64,000 nt of DNA from JADLGH01 sp964586675 (GTDB lineage Bacteria; Desulfobacterota_D; UBA1144; Nemesobacterales; UBA2774). Position numbers and translations under genes: made by a program. This document shows positions 51,006 to 60,486 of the stretch, one piece after another (position 1 is the stretch's first letter; each line of letters begins with the position of its first letter). The DNA lies in contig CAZPHQ010000002.1 of the NCBI GenBank assembly GCA_964586675.1, forward strand, positions 124,001-188,000, given 5' to 3'. Under the pieces are notes generated by a model. It was given only the letters and a program-made list of their open reading frames with translations, was not told the DNA's origin and did no database searches.

Positions 51006-52646
51006 TCAATGGATAACATCTGAAGGCCCCTCTTCAAAACGGGGCAAAGTAATAACGAAAGTTGCCCCTTTTCCCTGGGAGCTTACTATGTTTATCTTTC
51101 CATTATAACCTTCTATAACCTTTTGTACAATTGCCAGGCCGAGCCCGGTGCCGACTTCTTTTGTCGTGAAAAAAGGATCGAAAATTCTGGATATCAGCCG
51201 CTCGTCTATGCCCTTTCCTTCGTCCGTGATCTCGATTACAACGCTCTGGCCCTCGATGCGGGATTTGATCGCTATTACGCCCCCGACCGGCATGGCGTCG
51301 ACGGAGTTGGAAAGTAGGTTCCAGAGCGCCTGTTTCAGCCTGTAGGAGTCGGCCTGGACGTAGATACCCGTCTGGACTTTGTTCACCACCTCGATGTTGC
51401 TCCGCCTTATGGTTTTGACGAAGGACTCCGCGGTATCGGCGACGATGAGGCCGAGGTCGACCGAGGTCGTGAGCCTTTGTATGGGCATGGTCAGGATAAG
51501 GAAGTCTTCCACCAGAAGGTTCAGCCTTTCGACCTCCTGCGTGGCCATCCTCGAAAGCCGGAGGTTTTCTTCCGTGGGTTTCACGTCGGCGCTCAGTATT
51601 TCGACCGCGCCGCTTATGGCCGAGAGCGGGTTTCGGAGCTCGTGCGCGAGGCCCGCGGCGAGCTGGCCGAGAAGGGCCATTTTCTCGGAAGTCCTGAGCC
51701 TGTCTTCGAGCTCTTTTACTTCTGTCAGGTCCTGGAAGATTATGATGTAGCCCTGTGTGCGGCCTTCGGGGTCTTTGAGGTCGGACGATGAGAAGCCGAG
51801 TGTGAGCTTGCCGCCGTTCGGAGTCGTGTAGAGCATCTGCTCCCTTTTCCTCGCCATTAAATCCTCGAAGTAGAGGCCCGACATGTAGTCGCCGAGGTAT
51901 TTCCCGTAGACCCCGCTCTCGCTGCCGATGCCGAGTATTTCGAGCCCCGTTCTGTTTACGGAGATGATCTTTCCCTGAAGGTCGAGGGTTATGACGCCGC
52001 TCGTAAGGCTCTGGAGTATGTATTCGTGAAGGTTCCGGAGCATCTCGAGGCTGCGCTCGCTTTCGCCGAGCTCCCTTCCCGCTGCGCTGAACCGCTCGGA
52101 CAGATAGCCTGCGAGTATCGCTATCAGGAGAAAACCGGTCAGGTGGAAATATGTCGAGACGAGCCCGACCTCGCCCCAGACTCCGAGCGAGTCCCAGAAG
52201 GTATGGCCGGCCTGGGGGGGTATATCGATACGTATTTTCATGAATACAATGAGGACGTAGACCATACCCGACGCGAGGGCCGTGATGTAGCTCGCCATCT
52301 TGTTAAGGATTATGCTCGAATAGATTATTATAAGGACGTAAAGAAATATGAACGGGCTCGTCCTGCCGCCGGTGACGTAAACGACGACGGACGCGAGGGC
52401 CATGTCGAAGACTATCTGCGTTACCTTGAAAAACCCCTGGTAGCGCGAAAAAATGGGCTGGAAGAGAAGGTAGACGAGGCTCAGGAAATAAATGGCAGCC
52501 ACGACGACGGCGAGATAAAACGCCTCCTGCCGCGCACCCTTGCCGTAGTAGATCGCCGCGCCCGAGCCGAGGAGTATCGTACTCACGATGACCCTTAGAA
52601 CGACCGCGCTTTTAAGCCCGGCTTCCGGGCCCTTAAGGACTCTCAT
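51006..52646 (-). CDS. pilS: sensor histidine kinase PilS
   Basis: 546 residues. Six hydrophobic helices in the first ~190 residues with little periplasmic loop, a PAS domain (about 205-315, LTSGVITLDLQGKIISVNRT), then the H box LAAGLAHELRNPLSAISGAV with the phospho-His, N box LWNLLSNSVDAMP, and G boxes DEGKGIDERLISRIFDPFFT with GTGLGLAIVQKVIEGY. In other bacteria PilS senses pilin in the membrane and phosphorylates PilR. It lies within the pilB-T-C operon. Confidence 0.93.
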   Translation of the reverse strand: MRVLKGPEAGLKSAVVLRVIVSTILLGSGAAIYYGKGARQEAFYLAVVVAAIYFLSLVYLLFQPIFSRYQGFFKVTQIVFDMALASVVVYVTGGRTSPFIFLYVLIIIYSSIILNKMASYITALASGMVYVLIVFMKIRIDIPPQAGHTFWDSLGVWGEVGLVSTYFHLTGFLLIAILAGYLSERFSAAGRELGESERSLEMLRNLHEYILQSLTSGVITLDLQGKIISVNRTGLEILGIGSESGVYGKYLGDYMSGLYFEDLMARKREQMLYTTPNGGKLTLGFSSSDLKDPEGRTQGYIIIFQDLTEVKELEDRLRTSEKMALLGQLAAGLAHELRNPLSAISGAVEILSADVKPTEENLRLSRMATQEVERLNLLVEDFLILTMPIQRLTTSVDLGLIVADTAESFVKTIRRSNIEVVNKVQTGIYVQADSYRLKQALWNLLSNSVDAMPVGGVIAIKSRIEGQSVVIEITDEGKGIDERLISRIFDPFFTTKEVGTGLGLAIVQKVIEGYNGKINIVSSQGKGATFVITLPRFEEGPSDVIH

Positions 52647-52757
52647 GTTTACCCTGACACCTTTACCGCGAACGGCCTGAAATCCGGAAACGCCACCCGT
52701 AAACCTGTGACTGCTTTCATTCGATGAAAGATCCGACCTGCCCGGAAAACGGCGCGC

Positions 52758-53972
52758 TCATCCGGCCATCGCCGATATGAGCTTGAACATCGGCAGGTAC
52801 ATGGAAACGACTATGACGCCGACCGTGGCGCCGAGGAAAGTTATCATAAGGGGCTCGAGCGCCGAAAGCAGGGACGCGACGGCGATATCAACCTCCTCCT
52901 CGTAAAAATCGGCGATCTTGTTCAGCATGTCTTCGAGGGCGCCCGTCTGCTCGCCGACCGAGATCATCTGAACCACCATCGGCGGGAAAAGCTTCGGACG
53001 GGTCAGCAGGGGCTCGGCCAGGGTCTGGCCCTCGCTGACGGCCTTTCTGGCGTCCATTATGGCCTCTTCGGTGATGATGTTCCCCGAGGCCTTCGCAGTT
53101 ATCTCGAGGCCGTCGAGTATCGCGATACCGCCGGCTGTCAGAGTGGCAAGGGTACGGCAGAACCTTGATATAATCGTTTTCAGCATGAGGGGTCCGATGA
53201 GCCAAAGCTTCAAGAGAAACGCGTCGAACATCTTTCTCACTTTATAAGACTTGCTGTAGAAAAATCCTGTGAGAAAGAATATGGTTGCAATCGCAATCAG
53301 TATGTAGAGTATGTTCTGCCTTATGAAAAAGCTGAGGTCGACGACGGCTTGAGTCAGCGCGGGGAGAGACGTGCCCATGTCCTTGAACATCTCGGCGAAG
53401 ACCGGGACGACGAATATTATGACTATCGCGAGAACGAGTATCGCGACGCCGATGACGATGGAGGGGTATATCATCGCGCCCTTTATCTTCCGCTTGATGG
53501 AATCCATCTTTTCGAGATAGGTGGCGAGCCTCTGGAGAATGACGTCGAGAACGCCGCCTGTTTCGCCGGCCCTTATGAGCTGTGTGTAGAGGTTACTGAA
53601 AACCTTGGGATGCTTGCCGAGGGCCTCGGCGAAAGTGGAGCCGCCCTCGACATCTTCCTTTACCCTCGTCACTATGTCCTTGAATTTTTTGTTCGGGTTC
53701 TGGGCCGCTATGATGTCGAGCCCGCGGACGAGGGGGAGACCTGCGTCGATCATCGTCGAAAGCTGACGTGTGAAGACGACGAGCTCTCTCGTCGATACGC
53801 CGCCGAACGAGAGCACGAAATCGAAGAGCTTACCCTTTTCCTTTATGCGGTTGGGGATCGGCTGAATCTGCATCTGGCGGAGACGGGCCAGCACCGCGGA
53901 CTTGCTCGGGGCCTCCATCTCGCCCTTCTTGAGGACGCCTGCAACCCTTCCCTGCCAGACGAATACGGGCAT
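52758..53972 (-). CDS. pilC: type IV pilus inner-membrane platform protein PilC
   Basis: 404 residues, two GspF domains. First: ELVVFTRQLSTMIDAGLPLV and LIRAGETGGVLDVIL; second: FCRTLATLTAGGIAILDGLE and MISVGEQTGALEDML. Three main membrane helices at about 168-195, 218-240 and 375-398. PilC anchors the assembly and retraction ATPases in the inner membrane. The gap of 73 bases to pilT and 111 to pilS is consistent with one operon. Confidence 0.95.
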   Translation of the reverse strand: MPVFVWQGRVAGVLKKGEMEAPSKSAVLARLRQMQIQPIPNRIKEKGKLFDFVLSFGGVSTRELVVFTRQLSTMIDAGLPLVRGLDIIAAQNPNKKFKDIVTRVKEDVEGGSTFAEALGKHPKVFSNLYTQLIRAGETGGVLDVILQRLATYLEKMDSIKRKIKGAMIYPSIVIGVAILVLAIVIIFVVPVFAEMFKDMGTSLPALTQAVVDLSFFIRQNILYILIAIATIFFLTGFFYSKSYKVRKMFDAFLLKLWLIGPLMLKTIISRFCRTLATLTAGGIAILDGLEITAKASGNIITEEAIMDARKAVSEGQTLAEPLLTRPKLFPPMVVQMISVGEQTGALEDMLNKIADFYEEEVDIAVASLLSALEPLMITFLGATVGVIVVSMYLPMFKLISAMAG

Positions 53973-54045
53973 CAGCGCACGCTCCCGGAATGTTTTTCGA
54001 AATTACGATCGGAATTCATAATACCTCTTCGGATCATTTGACCCG

Positions 54046-55143
54046 TCACCTCGCCGCCCTTTCCTTTCCCTCTCCGGAAGAGCGCTCGGTGATCATTCGT
54101 TTGATCTCCTCGGGCTCCTGGGACTTGGACATGGCGTCGTCGAGGGTTATGAGCCTTCTCATGTAGAGGTCGGTAAGCGACTGGTTCAAGGTCTGCATTT
54201 TCCATTTTTCCTGGCCTATCTGCTGCTGCGAGTATATTTGATGAACCTTGTCCTCGCGGATGAGGTTTCTTATCGCCGGATTGGGAACGAGCACTTCGAC
54301 CGCGAGCACCCTGCCGCCGCCTACCTTCGGAATGAGGGTCTGGCAGAGTATTCCTTCGAGTACGAACGACAGCTGCGCCCTTACCTGCGACTGCTCGTGA
54401 GGCGGGAAGACGTCGATGACGCGGTTTATAGTCTGGACCGCCGTATTCGTATGAAGCGTCGCGAGAGTGAGGTGACCGGTCTCCGAAAGCGTCAGCGCTA
54501 TCTTTATGGTTTCGAGGTCGCGAAGCTCGCCGATGAGGACGACGTCCGGGTCTTCCCGGAGGACGCTCTTGAGCGCGTTGGCGAAGCTCTTCGTATCGCT
54601 TCCGACTTCGCGCTGGTTGACTATGCAGTTCTTGTGCTCGAATACGTATTCTATAGGGTCTTCGATAGTTACTATGTGCTCGTGGCGCTCTTTATTGACC
54701 TGGTCTACGACGCTGGCGAGCGTCGTCGTTTTGCCGGAGCCTGTCGGCCCGGTTATGAGGATGAGGCCTCTCGGCTTTCTCGCGAGCTCGGCCAGAACGG
54801 GCGGAAGGCCCAAGTCCTGATAGCTTTTGAGAACGAACGGGAGGAGCCTGAACGCCCCGGCGACAGCGCCTTTTTGGGTGAAGATGTTGCCGCGGAAACG
54901 GCCGAGGTTCTCCATGCCGAAGGAAAAGTCGAGCTCCCAGTTCTCTTCGAACCTGTGCTTCTGCATGTCCGTCAGGACGCTGTAGCAGATGTCTTTCGTT
55001 TCCGTCGGGGTGAGGGGCGGGTGCTTTACGGGCACGAGCTTGCCGTCGATCCTCAGCATCGGCGGGACGCCCGCCGTTATGTGGAGGTCCGACGCTCCGT
55101 TTTCGACTACGAGCTTTAAAAGTTTATCGATTGCCAGTCCCAT
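54046..55143 (-). CDS. pilT: type IV pilus retraction ATPase PilT
   Basis: 365 residues. An N-terminal PAS-like domain (KLVVENGASDLHITAGVPPM), then a RecA core with Walker A LITGPTGSGKTTT, Asp box, Walker B VVLIGELRDLET and His box TGHLTLATLHTNTAVQTINR. The PilT-specific C-terminal motif AIRNLIREDKVHQIYS distinguishes it from PilB. It depolymerises the pilus for twitching and DNA uptake. It is 15 bases behind pilB. Confidence 0.96.
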   Translation of the reverse strand: MGLAIDKLLKLVVENGASDLHITAGVPPMLRIDGKLVPVKHPPLTPTETKDICYSVLTDMQKHRFEENWELDFSFGMENLGRFRGNIFTQKGAVAGAFRLLPFVLKSYQDLGLPPVLAELARKPRGLILITGPTGSGKTTTLASVVDQVNKERHEHIVTIEDPIEYVFEHKNCIVNQREVGSDTKSFANALKSVLREDPDVVLIGELRDLETIKIALTLSETGHLTLATLHTNTAVQTINRVIDVFPPHEQSQVRAQLSFVLEGILCQTLIPKVGGGRVLAVEVLVPNPAIRNLIREDKVHQIYSQQQIGQEKWKMQTLNQSLTDLYMRRLITLDDAMSKSQEPEEIKRMITERSSGEGKERAAR

Positions 55144-55158
55144 TTATCCGTTCTCCGA

Positions 55159-56913
55159 TCAGTCATCGGCGGCCGTGTTCCTCACGACTTCTTCTATGCT
55201 GGTTATGCCATCCTTCAGCTTTACCAGGGCGCTCTGTCTCAAGGTCATCATTCCCTGCCTTATGGCTTCGCGCTTTATTTCGAGCGCCGACGCGCCGCTA
55301 AGTATGAATTCCTTGAGCTCTTCGTTTATCTCCATCACTTCGAATACGGCGAGCCTGCCCTTGTATCCAGTGCCGGAGCACAGCTTGCATCCCTCGCCCG
55401 TCCCCTTGTAGACGACGAAATCCGAGACTTCCTTCGGGGAGACGCCGAGGTCGATGAGGACCTGCGGCGGCACTTCGACCTGCTGCTTGCATTCGGGGCA
55501 TATGACCCTGACGAGCCTCTGGGCGACGATTGAGTTGAGGGACGCCGTTACGAGGAAAGGCTCGACGCCCATGTTGAGGAGTCTGGTGATCGTGGATGGG
55601 GCGTCGTTCGTGTGGAGGGTCGAAAGGACGAGGTGACCGGTGAGCGCCGATTTTATCGCGATCTCGGCAGTTTCGTAGTCCCTTATTTCGCCGACGAGTA
55701 TGACGTCCGGGTCCTGCCTTAAGAATGACCTTAAGCAGGACGCGAAGGTGAGGCCTATTTCTTCGTGGACCTGGACCTGGTTTACGCCGGGAAGGCTGTA
55801 TTCGACCGGGTCTTCGGCTGTGGAAATGTTGACGTCGATACGGTTAAGGTCCATGAGAGAGGAGTAGAGAGTGGTCGTTTTACCGCTTCCCGTGGGACCC
55901 GTTATAAGCACCATGCCGTAGGGCTGGTATATGGATTTCTTGAATACTTCGAGCTGCTGCTCGTAAAACCCGAGCTTCGTGAGGTCGAGCTTTAAGGACT
56001 CTTTGTCGAGAATCCTCATGACCACCTTTTCGCCGAAGAGTGTCGGAACGACGGAGACCCTGTATTCCATGGTTTTGGTCTGGCCGAGCTTCACTTTTAT
56101 TCGGCCGTCCTGGGGCAGCCTTCTCTCGGCGATGTCGAGGTTGGACATGACCTTTATTCTCGACGTGACCGCGTTCTTGAGCTTCAGCGGCGGGTGCATT
56201 ATGTCGTAGAGTACGCCGTCTATCCTGTATCTTACGCGGAGCTGTTTTTCGTAGGGCTCTATGTGTATGTCGCTCGCGCCCTTTCTTATGGAATCCATGA
56301 GAAGGTGGTTTACGAGCTTTATGACCGGGGCTTCTTCGGAAGCCTTTTCGAGGTCGTTTATGTCTATGTTTTCCTCGCCGCTTATCTCGATGAGAAAATC
56401 GTCGAGGTCGCCGAGGAGCCTGTCGACCGCAGCGTTGCTTTCGCGGGCCTTCTGCGCGTCTTCCCATTCCTGCTGGGAGCCGTAGAACCTTTCAATTGCG
56501 TTCCGTATCGACCTTTCGGACGTGACTACGACCTCGATATTGTTCCCGGTTGCGAATTTGAGGTCGTCGACGGCGAAGATGTTAGACGGATCGGACATTG
56601 CGACGACGAGCGTGGAGCCCGATTTACTTATAGGAATGAGCTTGTGCTTTATCGCCGTTTCCCTCGTGACCGACTTTAGTATCTCGTGGGCTATGTCGAA
56701 CTGGTCGAGATTGATCGCGGGTACGCCGTACTGCTTGCTGAGGTAGGCCACGAGCTGGTGCTCGTCTATGTAGCCGAGGTTGAGGAGGGTTTCGCCGAGC
56801 CTCTTGCCCGTTTCCCTCTGCTCCTGTATCGCTGTTTTCAGCTGATCGAGGTTTATAACATCTTCCTTGATCAGTATATCGCCCATCTGTGCGCTTACTC
56901 GTTGTTCCTTCAT
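55159..56913 (-). CDS. pilB: type IV pilus assembly ATPase PilB
   Basis: 584 residues. N-terminal MshEN/GspE N1 domains (1-170), the linker, then the core with LITGPTGSGKTTTLYSSLMD, Asp box, VILVGEIRDYETAEIAIKSA and SALTGHLVLSTLHTNDAPST. The zinc-binding tetra-Cys CPECKQQ...CKLCSGTGYKGR marks an assembly ATPase. It powers pilin insertion. First gene of the pilB-T-C-S-R operon and preceded by a sigma-54-type promoter. Confidence 0.96.
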   Translation of the reverse strand: MKEQRVSAQMGDILIKEDVINLDQLKTAIQEQRETGKRLGETLLNLGYIDEHQLVAYLSKQYGVPAINLDQFDIAHEILKSVTRETAIKHKLIPISKSGSTLVVAMSDPSNIFAVDDLKFATGNNIEVVVTSERSIRNAIERFYGSQQEWEDAQKARESNAAVDRLLGDLDDFLIEISGEENIDINDLEKASEEAPVIKLVNHLLMDSIRKGASDIHIEPYEKQLRVRYRIDGVLYDIMHPPLKLKNAVTSRIKVMSNLDIAERRLPQDGRIKVKLGQTKTMEYRVSVVPTLFGEKVVMRILDKESLKLDLTKLGFYEQQLEVFKKSIYQPYGMVLITGPTGSGKTTTLYSSLMDLNRIDVNISTAEDPVEYSLPGVNQVQVHEEIGLTFASCLRSFLRQDPDVILVGEIRDYETAEIAIKSALTGHLVLSTLHTNDAPSTITRLLNMGVEPFLVTASLNSIVAQRLVRVICPECKQQVEVPPQVLIDLGVSPKEVSDFVVYKGTGEGCKLCSGTGYKGRLAVFEVMEINEELKEFILSGASALEIKREAIRQGMMTLRQSALVKLKDGITSIEEVVRNTAADD

Positions 56914-57529
56914 GGGAATCCTGTAATTCCTTTACGCTCGTTTATATGTCTTGCGCCGGCCATGCCCGCCTTCGGGCCTAGACATTGCCCTGGCTATACA
57001 GATCAATCAGCGGGGATGATGAGGACTATCCTGACAGGGGATCAAACGGCGGATGCGGAGAGCGGTTTCGGCGCGCCACGGAAGCAAGCCTTTCGCAAGC
57101 TTCGGGAGCACCTGCCGCTATAACTTCGGATTCGCACCCATGGTTTTTACAACCCACCCTTTTCGATTCACCATCCTATGACATTGTATACTGTTATTAC
57201 GTTTTAATGTCAATCCGCGCTGAAAGCGCAAAATATCATTGAGTATTTTAGCAAATTGCATGCCAAAGTTCGCCGTTCATCATTGACTGTATAAGTTTCT
57301 ATAATAACAATACTTTACCATGGCCGCCGCCCGGTGTATCGATCCGGTAGGCGTTACGAATGACAAATATTGCGGAAAACAGTCCTCAAATTGTCATAGG
57401 CCATGCGTCTCAATCAGCCGGGGAGCCGCTTTTGGGAGGGTAGGGACAAAATTTAAACCGGTAGTAACACCTGAGGCTCGGAGGGGCCACCGGTGATTAA
57501 CGCGGCCCGGGTCAGGTAGAATAAACGCC
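56914..57529. other. intergenic region between pilB and trmFO
   Basis: It holds the sigma-54-type promoter of pilB (57250-57265). An imperfect inverted pair GACATT...AATGTC (57179-57213) lies downstream of it, in the pilB leader. The pilB leader would be about 325 bases. No gene is recognised in either direction, and no obvious promoter was found for trmFO. Confidence 0.5.
57250..57265 (-). promoter_or_regulatory. sigma-54-type promoter of the pilB-pilT-pilC-pilS-pilR operon
   Basis: Minus strand TGGCATGCAATTTGCT: GG and GC elements 10 bases apart, close to the consensus TGGCACG-N4-TTGCT. Predicted start near 57239. The operon ends with pilS and pilR, so the loop is autoregulatory. Confidence 0.75.
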
Positions 57530-58849
57530 ATGTCTCAAGCGAAGATAGTGATAGCCGGCGGCGGGCTCGCCGGAGTGGAAGCCGCGCACCAGGCCGCGAA
57601 AGCGGGAATTAAGGCTAGGCTCTACGAGATGAGGCCGGGGACAATGTCACCCGCGCACAGCACCGGGGACCTCGGGGAGCTCGTATGCAGTAACTCCCTT
57701 AAATCCGATTCCATGGAGAACGCGAGCGGCATATTGAAGGAGGAGATGAGGAGTCTGGGCTCGCTCGTCATCGAGGCGGCCGACAGGACGCGCGTGCCCG
57801 CCGGAAAGGCGCTCGCCGTGGACAGGGTGAAGTTCGCAGAATATATAACGGAGAAAATAGAAGAGAACCCGCTTATAGAGCTTGTGAGGGAAGAATTTAA
57901 AGAGATACCAGAAAATCCCGGAATTCCCCACATAATAGCGACGGGGCCGCTTACGTCTGAAGCACTCTCTCAAAGAATCAGGGGGATTTCGGACGGCTCG
58001 GACCTTTATTTTTACGACGCGATATCGCCGATTGTCGATGCCGAGACTATAGATTATTCGAAGGTCTTCAGGGCGTCGCGCTACGAGAACGGCGAGACGG
58101 AAGAGGGGGATTATCTCAATTGTCCGTTAGGCGGCGAGGAATATTACAGGCTCGTCGAAGAGCTTGCGAACGCGGAGAAGATAGAGACCCGTGATTTCGA
58201 GAAGGGGATTTACTTCGAGAGCTGCCTTCCCGTGGAGGTCATTGTCGAGAGGGGGGTCGATACACTGAGATACGGGCCGGCGAAGCCTGTCGGCCTCAGG
58301 GACCCCCGGACCGGGAGGACGCCGTTTGCAGTGATCCAGCTCAGGGCCGAGAACTCCGGGGGGACTATGTTCAATATCGTAGGGTTTCAGACGAAGCTGA
58401 GATATCCCGAACAGAGGCGCATATTCAGGATGATACCCGGGCTCGAGGGCGCGGAGTTCATGAGGTACGGGAGCGTTCACAGGAATACCTATATTAATTC
58501 GCCCGCGCTCCTCCGGCCGACGCTTCAGACGAAGGCGGACCCGATGCTCTTTTTCGCGGGGCAGATCGTCGGAGTCGAGGGATACGCGGAATCGGCCGCC
58601 ATGGGGATAATAGCGGGGATAAACGCCGTCAGGGTCGCCTCGGGAAAAGAGCCCGGCGTGCCCCCGAGGGAGACGGCGATAGGGTCGCTCCTTTCCTACA
58701 TTACCGACGCCGGCATAAAGAAATTCCAGCCCATGAATATCAATTTCGGGCTCTTTCCGGCCCTTCCGGGGAAGGTGAGGAAGACCGAGAGGAAGGGCGC
58801 CGTGGCCGAGAGGGCGCTCTCAGCGATAGGCGGTTTCCGGCCCGCCTGA
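57530..58849 (+). CDS. trmFO: methylenetetrahydrofolate-tRNA-(uracil-5-)-methyltransferase TrmFO
   Basis: 439 residues. The FAD-binding N-terminus reads IAGGGLAGVEAAHQAAKAGI. The family block LVCSNSLKSDSMENASGILK follows, with the Cys that acts in catalysis. VEGYAESAAMGIIAGINAVR lies near the C-terminus. It uses folate and FAD to make 5-methyluridine at position 54 of tRNA. The ATG at 57530 has weak ribosome-site support (AGGTAGAATAAACGCC). Stands alone. Confidence 0.96.
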   Translation: MSQAKIVIAGGGLAGVEAAHQAAKAGIKARLYEMRPGTMSPAHSTGDLGELVCSNSLKSDSMENASGILKEEMRSLGSLVIEAADRTRVPAGKALAVDRVKFAEYITEKIEENPLIELVREEFKEIPENPGIPHIIATGPLTSEALSQRIRGISDGSDLYFYDAISPIVDAETIDYSKVFRASRYENGETEEGDYLNCPLGGEEYYRLVEELANAEKIETRDFEKGIYFESCLPVEVIVERGVDTLRYGPAKPVGLRDPRTGRTPFAVIQLRAENSGGTMFNIVGFQTKLRYPEQRRIFRMIPGLEGAEFMRYGSVHRNTYINSPALLRPTLQTKADPMLFFAGQIVGVEGYAESAAMGIIAGINAVRVASGKEPGVPPRETAIGSLLSYITDAGIKKFQPMNINFGLFPALPGKVRKTERKGAVAERALSAIGGFRPA

Positions 58850-58956
58850 GGGCGCGAATTAAGTCAGTCGCCAGCGGGGCTTATGAGCCGAATCCAGGGA
58901 TGAAAAGGCCCGTTCCGGAGAGGGTTTCAAGCCTTCAAGAAATTCGTAAACTTTAC

Positions 58957-58985
58957 TTGACATTTATAATAAAGTGGTCTAATTT
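58957..58985 (+). promoter_or_regulatory. sigma-70-type promoter of the MerR gene
   Basis: TTGACA (58957-58962), 17 bases, TAATTT (58980-58985). The predicted start is about 58992, one base before the ATG at 58993, so the mRNA may be leaderless. Confidence 0.65.
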
Positions 58986-58992
58986 TTACATT

Positions 58993-59337
58993 ATGCTTCA
59001 GAACAGGGCGGAAGTCAGTCTTCCGGATAAAATATACTTCCGGATAGGTGAAGTAAGCGATTTCACGGGTATAAAACCGTACGTTTTAAGGTACTGGGAG
59101 AGTGAGTTCGAGGAGATCGCGCCAATCAGGAGAAAGTCCCAGAGGCTTTACGACAGGGAAGCGATCCACACGATCGTAAAGATCAAGAACATGCTCTACG
59201 ATCAGAACTTCACCATAGCCGGAGCCAAGAAAAAGCTCAAGGAAGAGGCCAGCCAGAAGCGTGTGAGCACGAAGGTCAACGTTCTCCTGCACGAGATACT
59301 GGGCGAGCTCAAGTCCATAAAGCAGAATCTTGGATGA
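58993..59337 (+). CDS. MerR-family transcriptional regulator
   Basis: 114 residues from ATG at 58993. The winged helix reads IYFRIGEVSDFTGIKPYVLR then YWESEFEEIAPIRRKSQRLY, followed by the dimerisation helix and a short tail without Cys or other effector motif. This is the small MerR type often encoded after ihfA and before a tRNA-Pro and surE, as in Desulfobacterota; here tRNA-Pro and surE do follow. No ribosome site precedes the ATG. The target is unknown. Confidence 0.88.
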   Translation: MLQNRAEVSLPDKIYFRIGEVSDFTGIKPYVLRYWESEFEEIAPIRRKSQRLYDREAIHTIVKIKNMLYDQNFTIAGAKKKLKEEASQKRVSTKVNVLLHEILGELKSIKQNLG

Positions 59338-59383
59338 AACCTCGTTTCCCCTTTTATAATTCACCGTATACAGCTTAATCAGG

Positions 59384-59460
59384 CGGGGTGTAGCGCAGCT
59401 TGGTAGCGCATCGGCATGGGGTGCCGAGGGTCGCCGGTTCGATTCCGGCCACCCCGACCA
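59384..59460 (+). tRNA. tRNA-Pro (anticodon GGG)
   Basis: CGGGGTG pairs with CACCCCG. The anticodon arm TCGGC-ATGGGGT-GCCGA gives anticodon GGG, the T arm contains GGTTCGATTCC, and CCA is encoded at the 3' end. Confidence 0.97.
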
Positions 59461-59569
59461 CTATACAATTTCGCTGAATTTCATGAAGTTTACGTGTACT
59501 TACTTGCCCCGGTAGGGTAATTGTGTATTTTCTATTGCTCAAGGCCGACCTCTTTTGCCGGAAACAATC

Positions 59570-60328
59570 ATGCCGCCCACGATACTGATATCGAACGACG
59601 ACGGAATAAATTCGGAAGGGCTTCACAAGCTCCACGAAACGCTTAAGGAGCTGGGTGAGGTGTTCGTCGTCGCGCCGGACAGGGACCAGAGCGCGGTCAG
59701 CCATTCGCTGAGCCTTTACCGCCCGCTCAGGATAGAGCAGATATCGGAGTATGTCTACACTGTAGACGGCACGCCGACGGACTGCGTCAACATAGCCGTT
59801 AACGGAATACTCAAGGACAGGAAGATCGATATAGTCGTTTCGGGCATAAACAAGGGCGAGAACCTCGGGGACGACATAACATACTCGGGGACAGTGAGCG
59901 CGGCGATGGAGGGGGCGCTCCTGGGGGTGCCCTCAATGGCGGTTTCCCTCGCGACGAAGGTGGACTTTAATTTCGAGGCCGCCGCCTATTACGCCAAGCT
60001 CATAGCGGAATACGTTCTTCATTCGAAGCTCCCGACCTCGACGATACTCAATGTTAACGTGCCGCACATGCCGCAGGGGGACATAAGGGGCATACTCGTG
60101 ACGAGGCAGGGGAAGCGCGTCTACGGTGAGCCGGTCGTGGAGAAAATCGACCCCCGAGGGAAGAAGTACTACTGGATCGGCGGCTACGAGCTCGGGTCCA
60201 TCGACATAGAGAACTCGGACATAGCGGCTGTTAAAAGAGGGTACGTATCGGTCACGCCGATAAGCCTCGACCTTACCGACTACGGATTTCTCGACAAGCT
60301 GAGAGGGGACCTCCCCGAAAAGCCCTGA
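59570..60328 (+). CDS. surE: 5'/3'-nucleotidase SurE
   Basis: 252 residues from ATG at 59570 (a TTG five codons earlier is also open). The N-terminal TILISNDDGINSEGLHKL holds the metal-binding Asp pair. VAPDRDQSAVSHSLSLYRPL, VDGTPTDCVNIAVNG, VSGINKGENLGDDITYSGTV and SAAMEGALLGVPSMAVSL are all family blocks. It hydrolyses nucleoside monophosphates and polyphosphate ends. A terminator follows. Confidence 0.96.
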   Translation: MPPTILISNDDGINSEGLHKLHETLKELGEVFVVAPDRDQSAVSHSLSLYRPLRIEQISEYVYTVDGTPTDCVNIAVNGILKDRKIDIVVSGINKGENLGDDITYSGTVSAAMEGALLGVPSMAVSLATKVDFNFEAAAYYAKLIAEYVLHSKLPTSTILNVNVPHMPQGDIRGILVTRQGKRVYGEPVVEKIDPRGKKYYWIGGYELGSIDIENSDIAAVKRGYVSVTPISLDLTDYGFLDKLRGDLPEKP

Positions 60329-60329
60329 A

Positions 60330-60367
60330 CCGGCGGGCATTTCAATCCGCCGGCCGTTTCCTTTTTC
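60330..60367 (+). terminator. rho-independent terminator after surE
   Basis: Stem CCGGCGG (60330-60336), 10-base loop, CCGCCGG (60347-60353), then CCGTTTCCTTTTTC. It begins two bases after the stop. Confidence 0.8.
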
Positions 60368-60486
60368 ATTCTACTCCGCCGCACATTCATTTTTTTAGAC
60401 ACGTCCTCTCCGTTTTCGCCCGGGATAAAAATGCTACGGCATTTATAACGTATATGTTATCCTTGTACCTCCGGAGGCAATAAAAT

